From Zhengitettix transpicula (Eukaryota > Arthropoda > Insecta > Orthoptera > Tetrigidae): a stretch of DNA of 64,000 nt. The stretch spans positions 8,747,001-8,811,000 of the forward strand of contig CM073593.1 in NCBI GenBank assembly GCA_037074705.1, in the 5' to 3' direction. The notes beneath the pieces were generated by a model. It saw only the letters and a list, made by a program, of their open reading frames with translations. It searched no databases and had not been told where the DNA came from. This document shows, piece after piece, positions 1 through 33,915 of this stretch; the first letter of the stretch is position 1, and each line of letters opens with the position of its first letter. Made by a program: the position numbers and the translations under genes.

Positions 1-2380
1 ATATTATCATCCACCTCAAAAGTCATTGAAGTTTATCTGCCACTGCCCCTCACCTGTGTTGAATAACCTACTGCCAGAACCATCAGATATGTAACAAATA
101 ATGGAGAGCCTAACCAAATGGATGCAGGCATTGTCAAAATGGAAACCTTAATTCTTATTTACTAATTTAATCTAGACCTCAATATAATTAACACAATCTT
201 ATTACAAATCAATATCTTGATCTCTTTAAGTGCACCTTGTACCCAGTTAAGAATTGGGCTAGCTGCAATGTAAGGAAACTTTGGTGCTAGAACTGTTGGC
301 GTAAAAAGTACACCTGGAGTCCTTTTTAGAACAGTTGGAAAATTAATTTTATAACAGATATTTTTTTTGTTGGGACAGGCAAAAGTTTTTCCTCATTTAC
401 CTTTGTAATCCTTTTCACAGAGAAAACTTAATAATGTTTAAGAAGTATACATACATTAATCAATAACATTGAAAATAATTTATATCATATAATGATTATT
501 TTAAAATTTGTTAACAGATTAAGATAGAAAAACATCGACCAGACCAGTAATTGAACCTAAGACTTTCACCAAGTATGTAATATCATTAACCACCAAGAGT
601 CTATTCTTGTAGACTCCTGGCCACAAGCTATCCATTGTTGCTGTTCTTCAATTTTAATTAAAATGAAACACACAAAAGTACGCATCAAGCATAGTGGTTT
701 TTTTTATTAAAGAGCATAAAGTAAGAAGTTTACATCATCAAGCAATTACTAAACTGACAAAAAAAATGAGAAGCATATATTTAGTGGAAAACTAAAAGAC
801 TAATTTTATTGGAGCATATAACACCATCAAAATTTAATGACACATAAACAATATTAATTTTACAAATTGTGTTTAACAATTTAAGTAAACCAGTAAACAT
901 CAATTAAAATGTTATATTTGCATAATAATTAAACTAAGTTGATAATTTGAACCAATGTATCACTAATCACAGAAAGATAATTAAAGTTGTAACTTTCCAA
1001 AGAAATTGTTCTAATAAAGTAAACAAGCACTTCTTTTCTGAAAGTATTCAGAACACACACACATTACGTTTGTGGAATGAACACACACCTTCAAAACTAA
1101 CAGTTGGCAGCCTCAACAAGCTGGTTGCTCCTTACGCCATCTCCCCCATTTGCTTCCAAGGCAGACTGGGAGTCGAAGGAAACTCTTTTCTACTTTAATC
1201 TTTGGCATTCAGAAATCTTGCTTCTACAACACACACTCGTGTAGAGAAATCAGTATATATATTTACTATATCAATAATGCAGTCTCAAAATTAATCACTG
1301 TTGAAACATCAACTTGCTACTATACACCCAGAAACAGTGCTAAAGCATTATATCAGATATAAAAGTAAAGAAAACTAAACATTTTATAATTACATTTTAA
1401 GATTATCATACATGTATATATTGCTTTTTTATTATTGGACATGCAAATATGTATATGAAAATTAATTACATTGACCTAACAAATATTGTTTGTGATACAA
1501 GCATTTTGACTCAGGGTTAAACCTGTAGAAGCTGCACTACCATGGAAGCTACTTCCAATAAAAAAGCAATTTGTACTATTCATTAATTTTAAGACAAAAG
1601 CTCTATAATTTACTCACAATATAACAAATTACATACGAAAATAACACAAACTTAACCCTAGTTAATTGAGGTAAAGTGTGAACATATCCAAACACGCACA
1701 CAAAGAATGGTGACTTTGACAAATGTTGACATAGAACTATTACAAATTCACATTAACAACAGTCAATTGATTGCTTTCTCACAGGTAAAGGTTAATGGCA
1801 TTTCAAATACTTTTAAATCTAAGGAAGCACAAAATAACATGAAATTTACACAAACGCCTGAGTATATTTTTAGAAGTCCACAATTTGCTTCCCTTCGGCG
1901 AAATACACAATGTTTGTTAATTTACTGCAACTAACTTACTAAAATATTATTCTGAGTATCATACAAGGCACCCCACATGTGCTTGAAAATTCTACTTGTA
2001 CTTGTTAAATGTGTGGAGAAAAACCTGACCAATATTTCAAGCACAATTATCAAAATAAATATTTACTAATATAATAATATTAGTAATTCAAATATATGAA
2101 TTATATTTTACACAACATAATTGCAAATAAGAAGCCTAACTTTTGCACAATTATTATAAGTTAATTAAGTTATTCTTAAAAGGTAATAAAGCTGAATGAG
2201 GTAAATTATAATTTTACAAACATTTTGTAAAAATACTAACAATTAAGATTAAGGAACTTCATATGCAACTTAACAAATGCAGTAATAAATATATAACAAA
2301 CAACAATTATTTTATTACAGAAATATGATCCCCAAATGACAGTACATGGCACAATCATTTAACATTACAGTATTGAATCT
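1..2380. other. RNF38 3' UTR and downstream AT-rich DNA
   Basis: No coding exon was recognised in either strand; the short open frames have no family resemblance. On the minus strand the nearest AATAAA after the RNF38 stop is the complement of 2311-2316, about 65 nt downstream. Another lies at 703-708, so short and long 3' UTR forms are possible. No transposon body was recognised. Confidence 0.5.
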
Positions 2381-25296
<22,916 letters not shown>

Positions 25297-26707
25297 CTGA
25301 AAGTAAAATATATGTTTCACTAAATATAATAACTAGCCTAACAATTTTTTTTAACTAATCTTGATTATAAAACACTAATATTTTGTAAAAGGAACAAATT
25401 TACAGTAACATTAAATTTGTACGAAATTTAGAAAATATAATATTGTGGTACAACAAACCTGAAGGCCATAAGAGATATATAGTTCTCATAACATACTCCA
25501 AAGTGAAAAAGGCATTAGTCATAATACTAACTAGCTTTTAAAATTAACATTTTTGGAAGAACTAATTTCCAGATAGTATATTTTACTATTTACTCGATTA
25601 TGATATATAACAGCATACAACTGAATATCCCAGAACACATAAAAAATTATATCATCATGTTTTTAATTAATAATTATATGCTAATGAATAATCAATGATA
25701 CTGGGGGGAAAACACAATACTGTGATGTTCAAGGTGAGGTACTGGTATGATATAAAACTAATGTAATTATTTCAGAGAGTAAATGACTCCCTCCTAGGAA
25801 AAAAAGTGATATTTATAATATCAAGTAACTAAAGAATAGGACATGAAAGCATATTAAAAACTCACAACTTTGGGAAGTTTCCAACTCCAGGAAAATAATA
25901 TAGGATTTTTTTTAAATCGACTACAGTGACAAATGAATTAACAATGAATGAATCTGGAAAGGGTGTTCTTGAGTTAAAAATAATTCCGGCATGTAGTAAT
26001 AATTTTCACAATCTTTACACTTCTCTCTTTATTTAAACATAACGAAGTTACCTATATTATACATATATATGTGTTTAGAATGGCTGGAATGTCAATATAA
26101 GTGTGTACAAATGCAATTAATTTTATTAAGTTGCAGTGCATTTCGTCCTTCGATCTAGTATAGTACGTTATGGTTACCATCACATGGTTGCCACGTCTGA
26201 CTTCACCGGAGTGCAAAAAAAAAGTTTTAAGACCACCGGTTTGAACAATAAATACAATATATACTTCAACTCAATTCCTTAGGCAGCATGCTGGTGACCT
26301 TACACATGCGCGCTCGCTCACGCGTTACGTTCGATGATGAGTTACTTAATAACCTCCAGAACACCTTCACCAAAAATGACTTCATTTTGTATCAATACAA
26401 AATCTTAAGTATGAGCCCACGATTATGCAAATTAAAAGGAGGGGGGTTGTAGCCATTTAAATCCAAGGACAAGATCCTTATATTTTATCGATCGTATGAG
26501 TAGAACAATTAGTTCATGAATAATGTTTTTTTAAAAAATCTCACTCAATTCCTTCGCTCATTTAATCTGAACGAGTGACGTGATAAAGTAAGATAAAGCA
26601 ACAAAGAAACTTTTGATTCCTAATTACACGCAAATTAATTACAAAATTAATAATCGTATATAATGTTTTCTTGAGATCGATACACGCAATTTCTGGGTAT
26701 TACTTAC
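25297..26707. other. Presumed RNF38 first intron
   Basis: It begins right upstream of the TTCAG acceptor that precedes the RNF38 start codon and reaches the candidate leader-exon donor at 26707-26706. It is AT-rich and has no recognised repeat; a CG-richer patch lies at 26280-26350. Confidence 0.4.
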
Positions 26708-26880
26708 TTTATATCTTTAAGCTTATAAAATTACGCTTATCACAGATCATAATCCCTTCACCATTCCAGAGCACTACATAACCCAAGAGCTCGCACCACG
26801 GCCATCACTCACAACCTCTCAAAGCAAACTGAAATAAACCACGCCCACAATCACAATTAGCCAATCACAATCATGTTGCC
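26708..26880 (-). promoter_or_regulatory. Candidate RNF38 promoter and 5' non-coding exon
   Basis: On the minus strand this stretch has an inverted CCAAT element (ATTGGCT), a GC/CACCC-type box (GGGCGTGG), and then a GTAAGT donor whose exon side ends at 26708. It sits about 1.4 kb upstream of the first coding exon at 25296, which needs a spliced leader. The proposed leader contains a short upstream reading frame starting ATGGCCGTG and stopping after 15 codons. CpG density is higher than in flanking DNA. The exon boundaries are inference; only the motifs and donor are seen. Confidence 0.4.
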
Positions 26881-27039
26881 AGTTCCTGTTCTCTGTAATA
26901 ATTAATTATTGAAGAAAATAATGTAATTTTAGGGAACAGATTTTCTGCTGAATATTCAGACTATTTGTTTAAACAAACGAAAAGCTCATAAAATTACAGG
27001 AATAAAATAACCACACTAGTATATGAATAAGGTTCTATA

Positions 27040-27615
27040 TTCCTTACTCACGATTGGAGGAAAGCTATCACGTGAACCAATTCTACCACCTTATTGGATG
27101 TTACTGTTGTGTAGCTTCTTGTCTGTCAGATTTCTATGTTTGTGACGCAGTTGGCCAATGCACTGTGATGGTTGATTAAGGGTAATGGCTGTTCCGTTGT
27201 AGTATTTAGAGAAGGGACTTTGGCTTTTGTGTAGTAATATTATCCGTAATAGTTTTCGACTGTTGCATTTTATCCGTAGCAGTTTCTTGGCTACGAAAGA
27301 ACGCCAAGTATTGTAAAGTATTGGACTGGTATACGTTTCGAAATTGAGGACAGAAGCCATTTTGTTTGTATTTGTTGAATTTCTTGCACACAGCTGTTGC
27401 AAAGGTTTGAAAGCTGACTAAATCATCGGAAAATTATGCATTATATCTGATGGTGGTGCTATGTTCTGTGTTGTGATAAGTCTGAGTAAAATAGAACTTC
27501 AAGGCAAACTTAAAACTGAAACTCATAGGCAGTTTAAGTGGAATTTATAGTTAACAAAGACTTGGACACGATATTTGTAAAAATCAGCTTTATTACGTGT
27601 TTAGTTTGAATCACA
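27040..27615 (+). promoter_or_regulatory. PNRC promoter and 5' leader
   Basis: The stretch upstream of the PNRC start has a CACGTG E-box at 27069-27074, CCAAT at 27077-27081 and an inverted CCAAT (ATTGG) near 27093-27097. Together with the RNF38 candidate promoter at 26.7-26.9 kb it forms a divergent gene arrangement. No transcription start can be fixed from sequence alone. Confidence 0.4.
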
Positions 27616-28125
27616 ATGACAAATACCATGAAAATGTTCGATAAAAATTCTGAAAGACGCAATAGCCCAACTTCACATGGGCAATTTAATCGCCAGAAAG
27701 GTCATATTAAACAAAAGGTCATTAAAGGTACATCGTATTTTCCAACCTATGTAACCCCACCGCGGGGTAAGCATCGAAAGCTAGAGAGCTTTAACAATTG
27801 CAGTCAAGATGGCAAGGTTAAGGTGGCTGAAGCACTGAACCCATTTCCAAATTATTCTAGACAAGGCTCTCCTAATCTGAAACAGACAGTCAATCCGTCC
27901 AAGGAAGGGAGTCCCAGGAATTCACCGACTCTTGGAGTTTTTTATGCTGGTGCAAAATTCAGTGAGCCACCATCTCCAGCAGCACTGCCCAAACCTCCTG
28001 TACATTGGACAGCTTGCTTATACATGGCTTCTGGAGGTTCATTGTCTGTGATGTCACCAGAAAGATTTGATAAGTGCAGAGAGATAACAAACCAGCTAAA
28101 AATTATGCTTAATGTGTCAGCTTGA
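27616..28125 (+). CDS. PNRC2: Proline-rich nuclear receptor coactivator (PNRC1/PNRC2-like), intronless, 169 aa
   Basis: A single uninterrupted frame encodes 169 residues. Residues 109-131 carry the PNRC signature, FYAGAKFSEPPSPAALPKP followed by PVHW. In vertebrate PNRC2 this proline-rich segment binds the EVH1 domain of the decapping activator DCP1A. The C-terminus has NQLKIMLNV (residues 159-167), matching the NR-box-like LKTLL segment of PNRC2 that links to nuclear receptors and UPF1. By family knowledge it joins nonsense-mediated decay to mRNA decapping in the cytoplasm and P-bodies. The N-terminal 100 residues are basic, Ser/Pro-rich and apparently disordered. It is about 30 residues longer than human PNRC2. 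A second in-frame ATG lies at codon 5. PNRC1 and PNRC2 cannot be told apart here. AATAAA signals follow at 28489 and 29105. Confidence 0.9.
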   Translation: MTNTMKMFDKNSERRNSPTSHGQFNRQKGHIKQKVIKGTSYFPTYVTPPRGKHRKLESFNNCSQDGKVKVAEALNPFPNYSRQGSPNLKQTVNPSKEGSPRNSPTLGVFYAGAKFSEPPSPAALPKPPVHWTACLYMASGGSLSVMSPERFDKCREITNQLKIMLNVSA

Positions 28126-30440
28126 AAATGGGTACATGTCTTTTTAAGTGAACAGTGTAATTTAGATTATGTATAGTGGCAATCTGGAATTGTAATGTTT
28201 AATAGTTCATATATGTGGAGAGGTTTTATTTACAGCAGAATGTGTGAGCAGAAGAATGACTAAGTGAATTTTACTGCTGCGATTTCAAAATTAGTGAATT
28301 AATTTATTGATGTTCAAAATTTTAATTGGTATATTTAATGAGTTAAATGCAACCTTGGATTAGTTCATTGTTTTGCTCACAGATATTTGAAATGTAGTCT
28401 TTGTTGTATTTCTCTGCAGCAATAACATCAAAGATTACAAATTAGTATTAGGCAACATTTTCATTTAATTTAGGCTATAAATTTTAAAATAAAATCTGAA
28501 TTTCATTTTAGTCAAATTATTATGCAATATGTATTTATAAACAATTTCCTGTAATCTGAGAGGAAAATAATTTATGCTTTGTACTATTTTCTTCTTAGAG
28601 AATTTGTGAATATTTGTTGCAGGGTTCTATAGTCTATAAGCATAATTACAATGTTAGATTAAGAGAAATTATAAAATTGTTTTACTAAATTCTTTATGGA
28701 TTCTGAATTTATCATATTTTGGTCATTTATGTTGTGTTTACAGCTTTTATATTTCATCTATTCTCTTCATGAAAATTTTATTTTTAACAAATAATGTTTA
28801 TATAAAGTTAGTGTTTCATTTTAATGAAATGACCTGAAGAGACTGAACAGTTTGTATAAATATCTAGTCATAGGTCATTGTTTTTAACTTGTAATTTGTA
28901 AATATTAAAAGAATACAATATTTTTAAATTATCTGTGATTATCGGAAAGTTGCCTGTAAACTTGAATTGTATAAATTGATATGAGGAATTTAAAAATTTG
29001 AATTCCTCAGTTTGACTTTAGAAAGTTGATTGTAGAGATACTCAGGTTTTACAGTTCCTTCCATGTGATAACAACGTACAAATGCTTGTCAACTGCCTCT
29101 TAAAAATAAACGAAATAAAGGGAATCATTATGTAATCATTTGGTATAGATTGTATTTGAAAAGTCTCCACGCAAATTATGTTTGTGTGGAAGATCTGGCG
29201 ATTTGATCTGATTATTAGAAATGAATGTGTTAGAACTTTTGTTAGTTAAATACCATTATGATTAGTAAATGGTATACAGTGGGCTGTTGTACCTACAAAT
29301 TGATGTTGAGACTGTTCTCAAGACTGTTGGCATGAAGGAAACATTCCATCATTGATTTAATAATCTCCATTTCATCACATAAGTGTTATCAGAAGAATCA
29401 TTTTTTGTATACAATGTGAGTTTATGAGCCAGCTTTCAGGTGTAAAATGACCAGTGAAACACTAACTTAAATTCTCAAAATTGTATGAGACTTGTCAAAT
29501 AGTCTAGTACAAATTATTCAAAGTGGCTTATTGTCTTTCAGAAGAACTTGTGTTTATCCAGCTTCTAATGCCAAATGTATGGATAAATAACTGCAGTTAT
29601 ATATGGTGGGACGAAATTAAAATTATGGAACACTGTCTTCCATCAAAAAAAATAATAAAATATTGTGTTGTGCAATATTTTAGGCCTATTGATAAGAGTT
29701 CATGAAATTGTTTATTTAATAAGATTTATTTCCCAATTTTTTATACTTTTTATTATTTTAGATCTCAGTATTATAATTGTATATTATATACACATGCCCT
29801 TATAATCTGTTAGTTTTCTGCCATTTGGTATATTATTTCTTCACCCAGACTTACTATCGACACTTTGCATAATGATATTAGTTTCAGAGGTTTCCAAATT
29901 TTCTTTTAAATCTAAACAGCATAAGGGCAAGTGCCAAATTTGTTGTCCTGAACCTTTACCTTTCCCATCCTTTATCCCTTCCATCCTGGACCCTTTTTAG
30001 GGTCCTCCAATTTTGTCAAAAAAGAAGGGAAAGAAACTAGAAAGAGCAATTGTCACTGGTATTTGATTATTTTAATCAATTGGTGCTACTGTTTTAAAAT
30101 TTGTTTCAGCTAAATGTGCAGTCCAACACTATTACATTGGATAGGAGGGTGGTAATGAAATTCTTTATCAATTTCATATTCATCTGTATGCAATTTGTAC
30201 TTACTTTGTAAAAGATGTATAATTTTAATCATTCATAATTGGTTCAATGTTTATGTTCCAGGAATCTACTCAGTGGTCAGACATAATTGGTGTGTTGTAG
30301 ATTTAAGCATTTTGATTAGAATGTGGCTGATATGAAACAGTTTCTAGTTTACTGCTAAGAAATTTTGGTTGTGTGTGTGGTCTGGAAGGAAGATCTGAAC
30401 TGCATTGTGTGTGTGTGTGTATGTATATATATATATATAT
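28126..30440. other. PNRC 3' UTR and downstream intergenic DNA
   Basis: Candidate polyadenylation signals are at 28489-28494, 29105-29110 and 29114-29119. The rest is AT-rich with a GT/AT microsatellite near 30400-30442. No exon was recognised. Confidence 0.5.
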
Positions 30441-30449
30441 ATGTAGATA

Positions 30450-31470
30450 TATGTAATTGCAATATTGTTATGGAAAGGAAAGAGAGATAGGTTGTGGCCA
30501 CCTCTTTCCTTTACATACCAATTGTATTAATTATTCTGTCAATATGATGTAGTTACCAACATTTATGTATATGTGCTGCTTGTAGTTCAGACCTACTATC
30601 CTAAAGAAGAGGGTGCAGCCCCCAAAAAATGTGAAACTTGTTCTTCCCAGCTGGACAATTAATATAATTGGTATAGAAAGGTAAAAGAATTTGTGACTTA
30701 TCTGAAATTAAAGCCCCCCTGAGAGAGAAAGCTGGTGGGTTGTAGAGTTTTTATGGGTAATGGCCAGTTGTGTGGCAGTAAAAACTCCAGTATTGTATTT
30801 ATGTATATAGTTAATAGCTTGCCTCAAATTGAAGCTTGGTGTAGTCACTTGGAACAGAATGATATATATCTCTTTCCTATCTAAATGAGATATTGATTTA
30901 TATATGTACACACATACAAATGCAGGGTGGTGGCTTACCAGGAAATTGAAGCTGGATGTCACCACACAGTACAGAGGTTGTTACATTCCATCTGCTAGCT
31001 GGCTTCAGAGTGTGAACATACACTAAATACACACTTCTTTCTCCTGAAGAAGGAGGTTACAGAGTTTGAAAATTTGAAGAACATCCTTTTCTGAACGGCA
31101 ACGCTGAGATTCAATTTCAGGTAAGCCATCACCTCTCTCTCCTACTCTGTGTGTGTGGTTATGTATGTATGTATATATATTGTAGAAATTGATAATAAAA
31201 TACTATCACGCTCAGCTTCCCGGCAGTTACCATAAGAAGGATAGAGACTTCTACATTATATATATAATTGCAATATTGGTCGGTGCACGGAATGGTGTAA
31301 CACTCCTTCCTGAAGAAAGCCTCCAAAAAATTTGAAGAACGACCTTCAGTTCCCTATGGCTACACCATACTTCACTTTCAGGTAAGACACAAGCTACCTC
31401 TTTCCTTTCCATACCAATATCACAATTATTTTTGACACTGTCATATCCTTACTAATATCATGTGTGTATA
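30450..31470. repeat. Cluster of fold-back repeat copies
   Basis: Several complete and half copies of the family recur here. CTTTCCTTTACATACC occurs near 30510 and GACTTATCTGAAATTAAAGC near 30695. TGGCTTACCAGGAAATTGAA is near 30931, TCAATTTCAGGTAAGCC near 31111 and TTCACTTTCAGGTAAGAC near 31371. The last ends ACCAATATCACAATTATTTT then TGACACTGTCATATCCTTAC, the same outer end as the 35.7-36.05 kb element. The CAGGTAAG core is intact in two of them. Confidence 0.65.
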
Positions 31471-33915
31471 TATATATAGATGAACCAGAAAAGTTTTCAC
31501 AGGTCTTTTAGGGATACCTTCAGGGGGGGAGAATGTATATATGGGCATGTATACTGCAAGTTAAATGTGACATTGTCAGATTCATTCATTTGTTTAGGTA
31601 AAAGGGATAGATATCGACCAATCGAAGGGTGAGCCAGCTGTTACAACAAAAATAGCTGAATAATATATAACTGTGCAGTTTATATACATACACTACTAGA
31701 GGTGTAAGGTAAAAATTGTAGTTTGTGGCCACATTGGCTTGCTATTCATTGTATTTTGTTGCTAAAGTGGAGTTAAACCTGGTGAGGGGGTCAATGCTCA
31801 TTAGACCGTACAATTAATCTTTGGTGACAATTATTTTCTTGTATTGTTAGTGTTATATGTAAGCAAAATGTGTGAATGAGGTAAGTTTTTTTCAGATAAT
31901 TTTTAAATATGTTTGTCCCCTCAATACAAGATAAAAAAAAATAGGGGTGTACATAATGGCAAAGCACACACAATTAAATACACCAACATTTTTGCTGGTT
32001 TGAATCATTACACACACTTCAATAAATAGTTCTCGGAATTCACACAGATTTTGCATATTTATATGTAGACGCAATGTTTCGACGACTGAGCACTGTCGTC
32101 AAAACGTTGCGTCTACATATCTTAGAACTATTTATTGAACAACTTCACCGGGAAAGACTTCAATCTTTGATTACACACACTTGTTTAAATTATTCCAAAT
32201 TTTTGAAAGTAATCAATCATCCTAAGGATATTAACTTCCTTAAACATCTGCTAGACCATCGTAAAGCTATAGAGCATCAACAATTAATAATCAGTCAACT
32301 GTAATGTGAAGTCTTGATCTCAAGAGTGTTGACTTGTCAGAAAAAATTTGTAAGGTTAGGCAGTAGAATAGAAAGGAATGGTTTATTATGTAATACTTTA
32401 TAAGGTAATATCTAACTTGATTTTATATATTTAAATTTTTTGTTTTAAAATGGATTCAAAAAATAATTATATTGATCTGCTTAAGGATGAAACATAACAC
32501 CAAATTTCCTTAGCCAGCTTCTGAAAGAGAATTCTTTAATTTGGGTTACCAGATTGGCTGTCTCATTCGTACCTGAATATCGACCACCTACAGAAGCAGC
32601 AAGTTGGAAGGAGAGTTCTACAAAACCAACCTGCATAACTACAATGAGCAGTTATAGCTCTCGCGTTTTATCCAAGGCTGTAATGTACGTAGTAATTCTT
32701 AGTTGGAAATTGTTTTATTTGTCTTCAGATTTCCAGACACACAATCCTCGCCAGTTTCCTAGAGAGCTGGCAACATTCATCCTGTGGTGATCTGTTGGAT
32801 AGTTCCATTGCAGTCCAGTAAGTCTATTGAACATTGCCAGCTCTCAAGTTAAATTAATTTCAGTCAGTCAAAACATTACCTGATGTGCATTAGGAGCAGA
32901 ACAGGCATGAATCTTTAATCTCAGCAGGTGAGTGAGCATAAAAGATTTCATTTATGAACAGATTTGAATTTATGTACGATCTTAATTGAATTGTGTTCAT
33001 GCTTTATATTAAAGTGTCATTATCATTTGTTTATTAAGTTCCAATACATAAGTGGTGTTATATGTTGTTATACACAATATTGCAAGAATTCTCTTTGCAT
33101 ATATTATTTCTGTGTGTCAAATTTTCACACTTATTTTTCTTTCATTGAATATCATGTTGCAATTATAGGGAAATGATTGTCTTGTTGGTAAAAATGAATT
33201 TATAAATTGTCTGGTGAATGGTAATTTTGGTATGTAACTGTTAATATTTTGTGTTGTAAATGTTTCAGATATAATGTGGTATTTGTGTAAAGAACTGAGG
33301 GAAATAAAGTTAAAGTTAAAATGACTGTCACAAGAGCTAACTTTTGTAAGAAATGTATTGTTGCATGCTGCCTTGGACTAATCCTGCATCGGTTCCAAAC
33401 CATAGTGTCATTTTTTTGAATAGGGTTACAGAGTATACTGATGATCAGTTATATTAATTATATTTGTGCAAGAGTTCCTAGTTTTTGTGATCTCAAACAA
33501 GAATATTCACCTCCTTTGTCTCGACTGATTAAGAACAGAAATTGGTTGTTGACCCAAGCCCGTTTTTCTCTCATTGTAAGTGATTTCTTAGGATTATGCC
33601 TCCCTTTCAATTTTTACTGCTTAAAGCATTCAAAAGTTCACGATTTAACTTCTGGGACTTTATTTTTTTTATTCTGTATAAGTGGAACATATTTAGTTAA
33701 ATGATATAGGAAGTAATGTTTGACAGTTGCAGACTAGTTTCTTTACACTCATTGAAGTTGGGTTAACAAGGCTATTTAAGTGAACCCACACATTGTTTAT
33801 ATTTTACTTGACAAATTTATTTTGCACAGTGTAAATAAATTCAAACTTAACTTGTTGAATGTATTTTGTAAATGCTACATAAAATTGTTTGTAATAATAA
33901 ATATTTTTTCAGGAT
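31471..33915. other. Intergenic DNA between PNRC and WDR34
   Basis: AT-rich, no coding exon recognised on either strand. It includes the hairpin at 32061-32120. A minus-strand AATAAA (complement of 33816-33821), about 95 nt past the WDR34 stop, is a likely WDR34 polyadenylation signal. Confidence 0.45.
32061..32120. repeat. Near-perfect 26-bp inverted repeat with 8-bp loop
   Basis: ATATGTAGACGCAATGTTTC then GACGAC (32061-32086) is complementary to 32095-32120 (GTCGTCAAAACGTTGCGTCT then ACATAT) with two mismatches, around the loop TGAGCACT. The GTCGTC...AACGTTGCGTC pattern resembles hairpins often seen at borders of Penelope-type insertions; class is inference. Confidence 0.65.
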
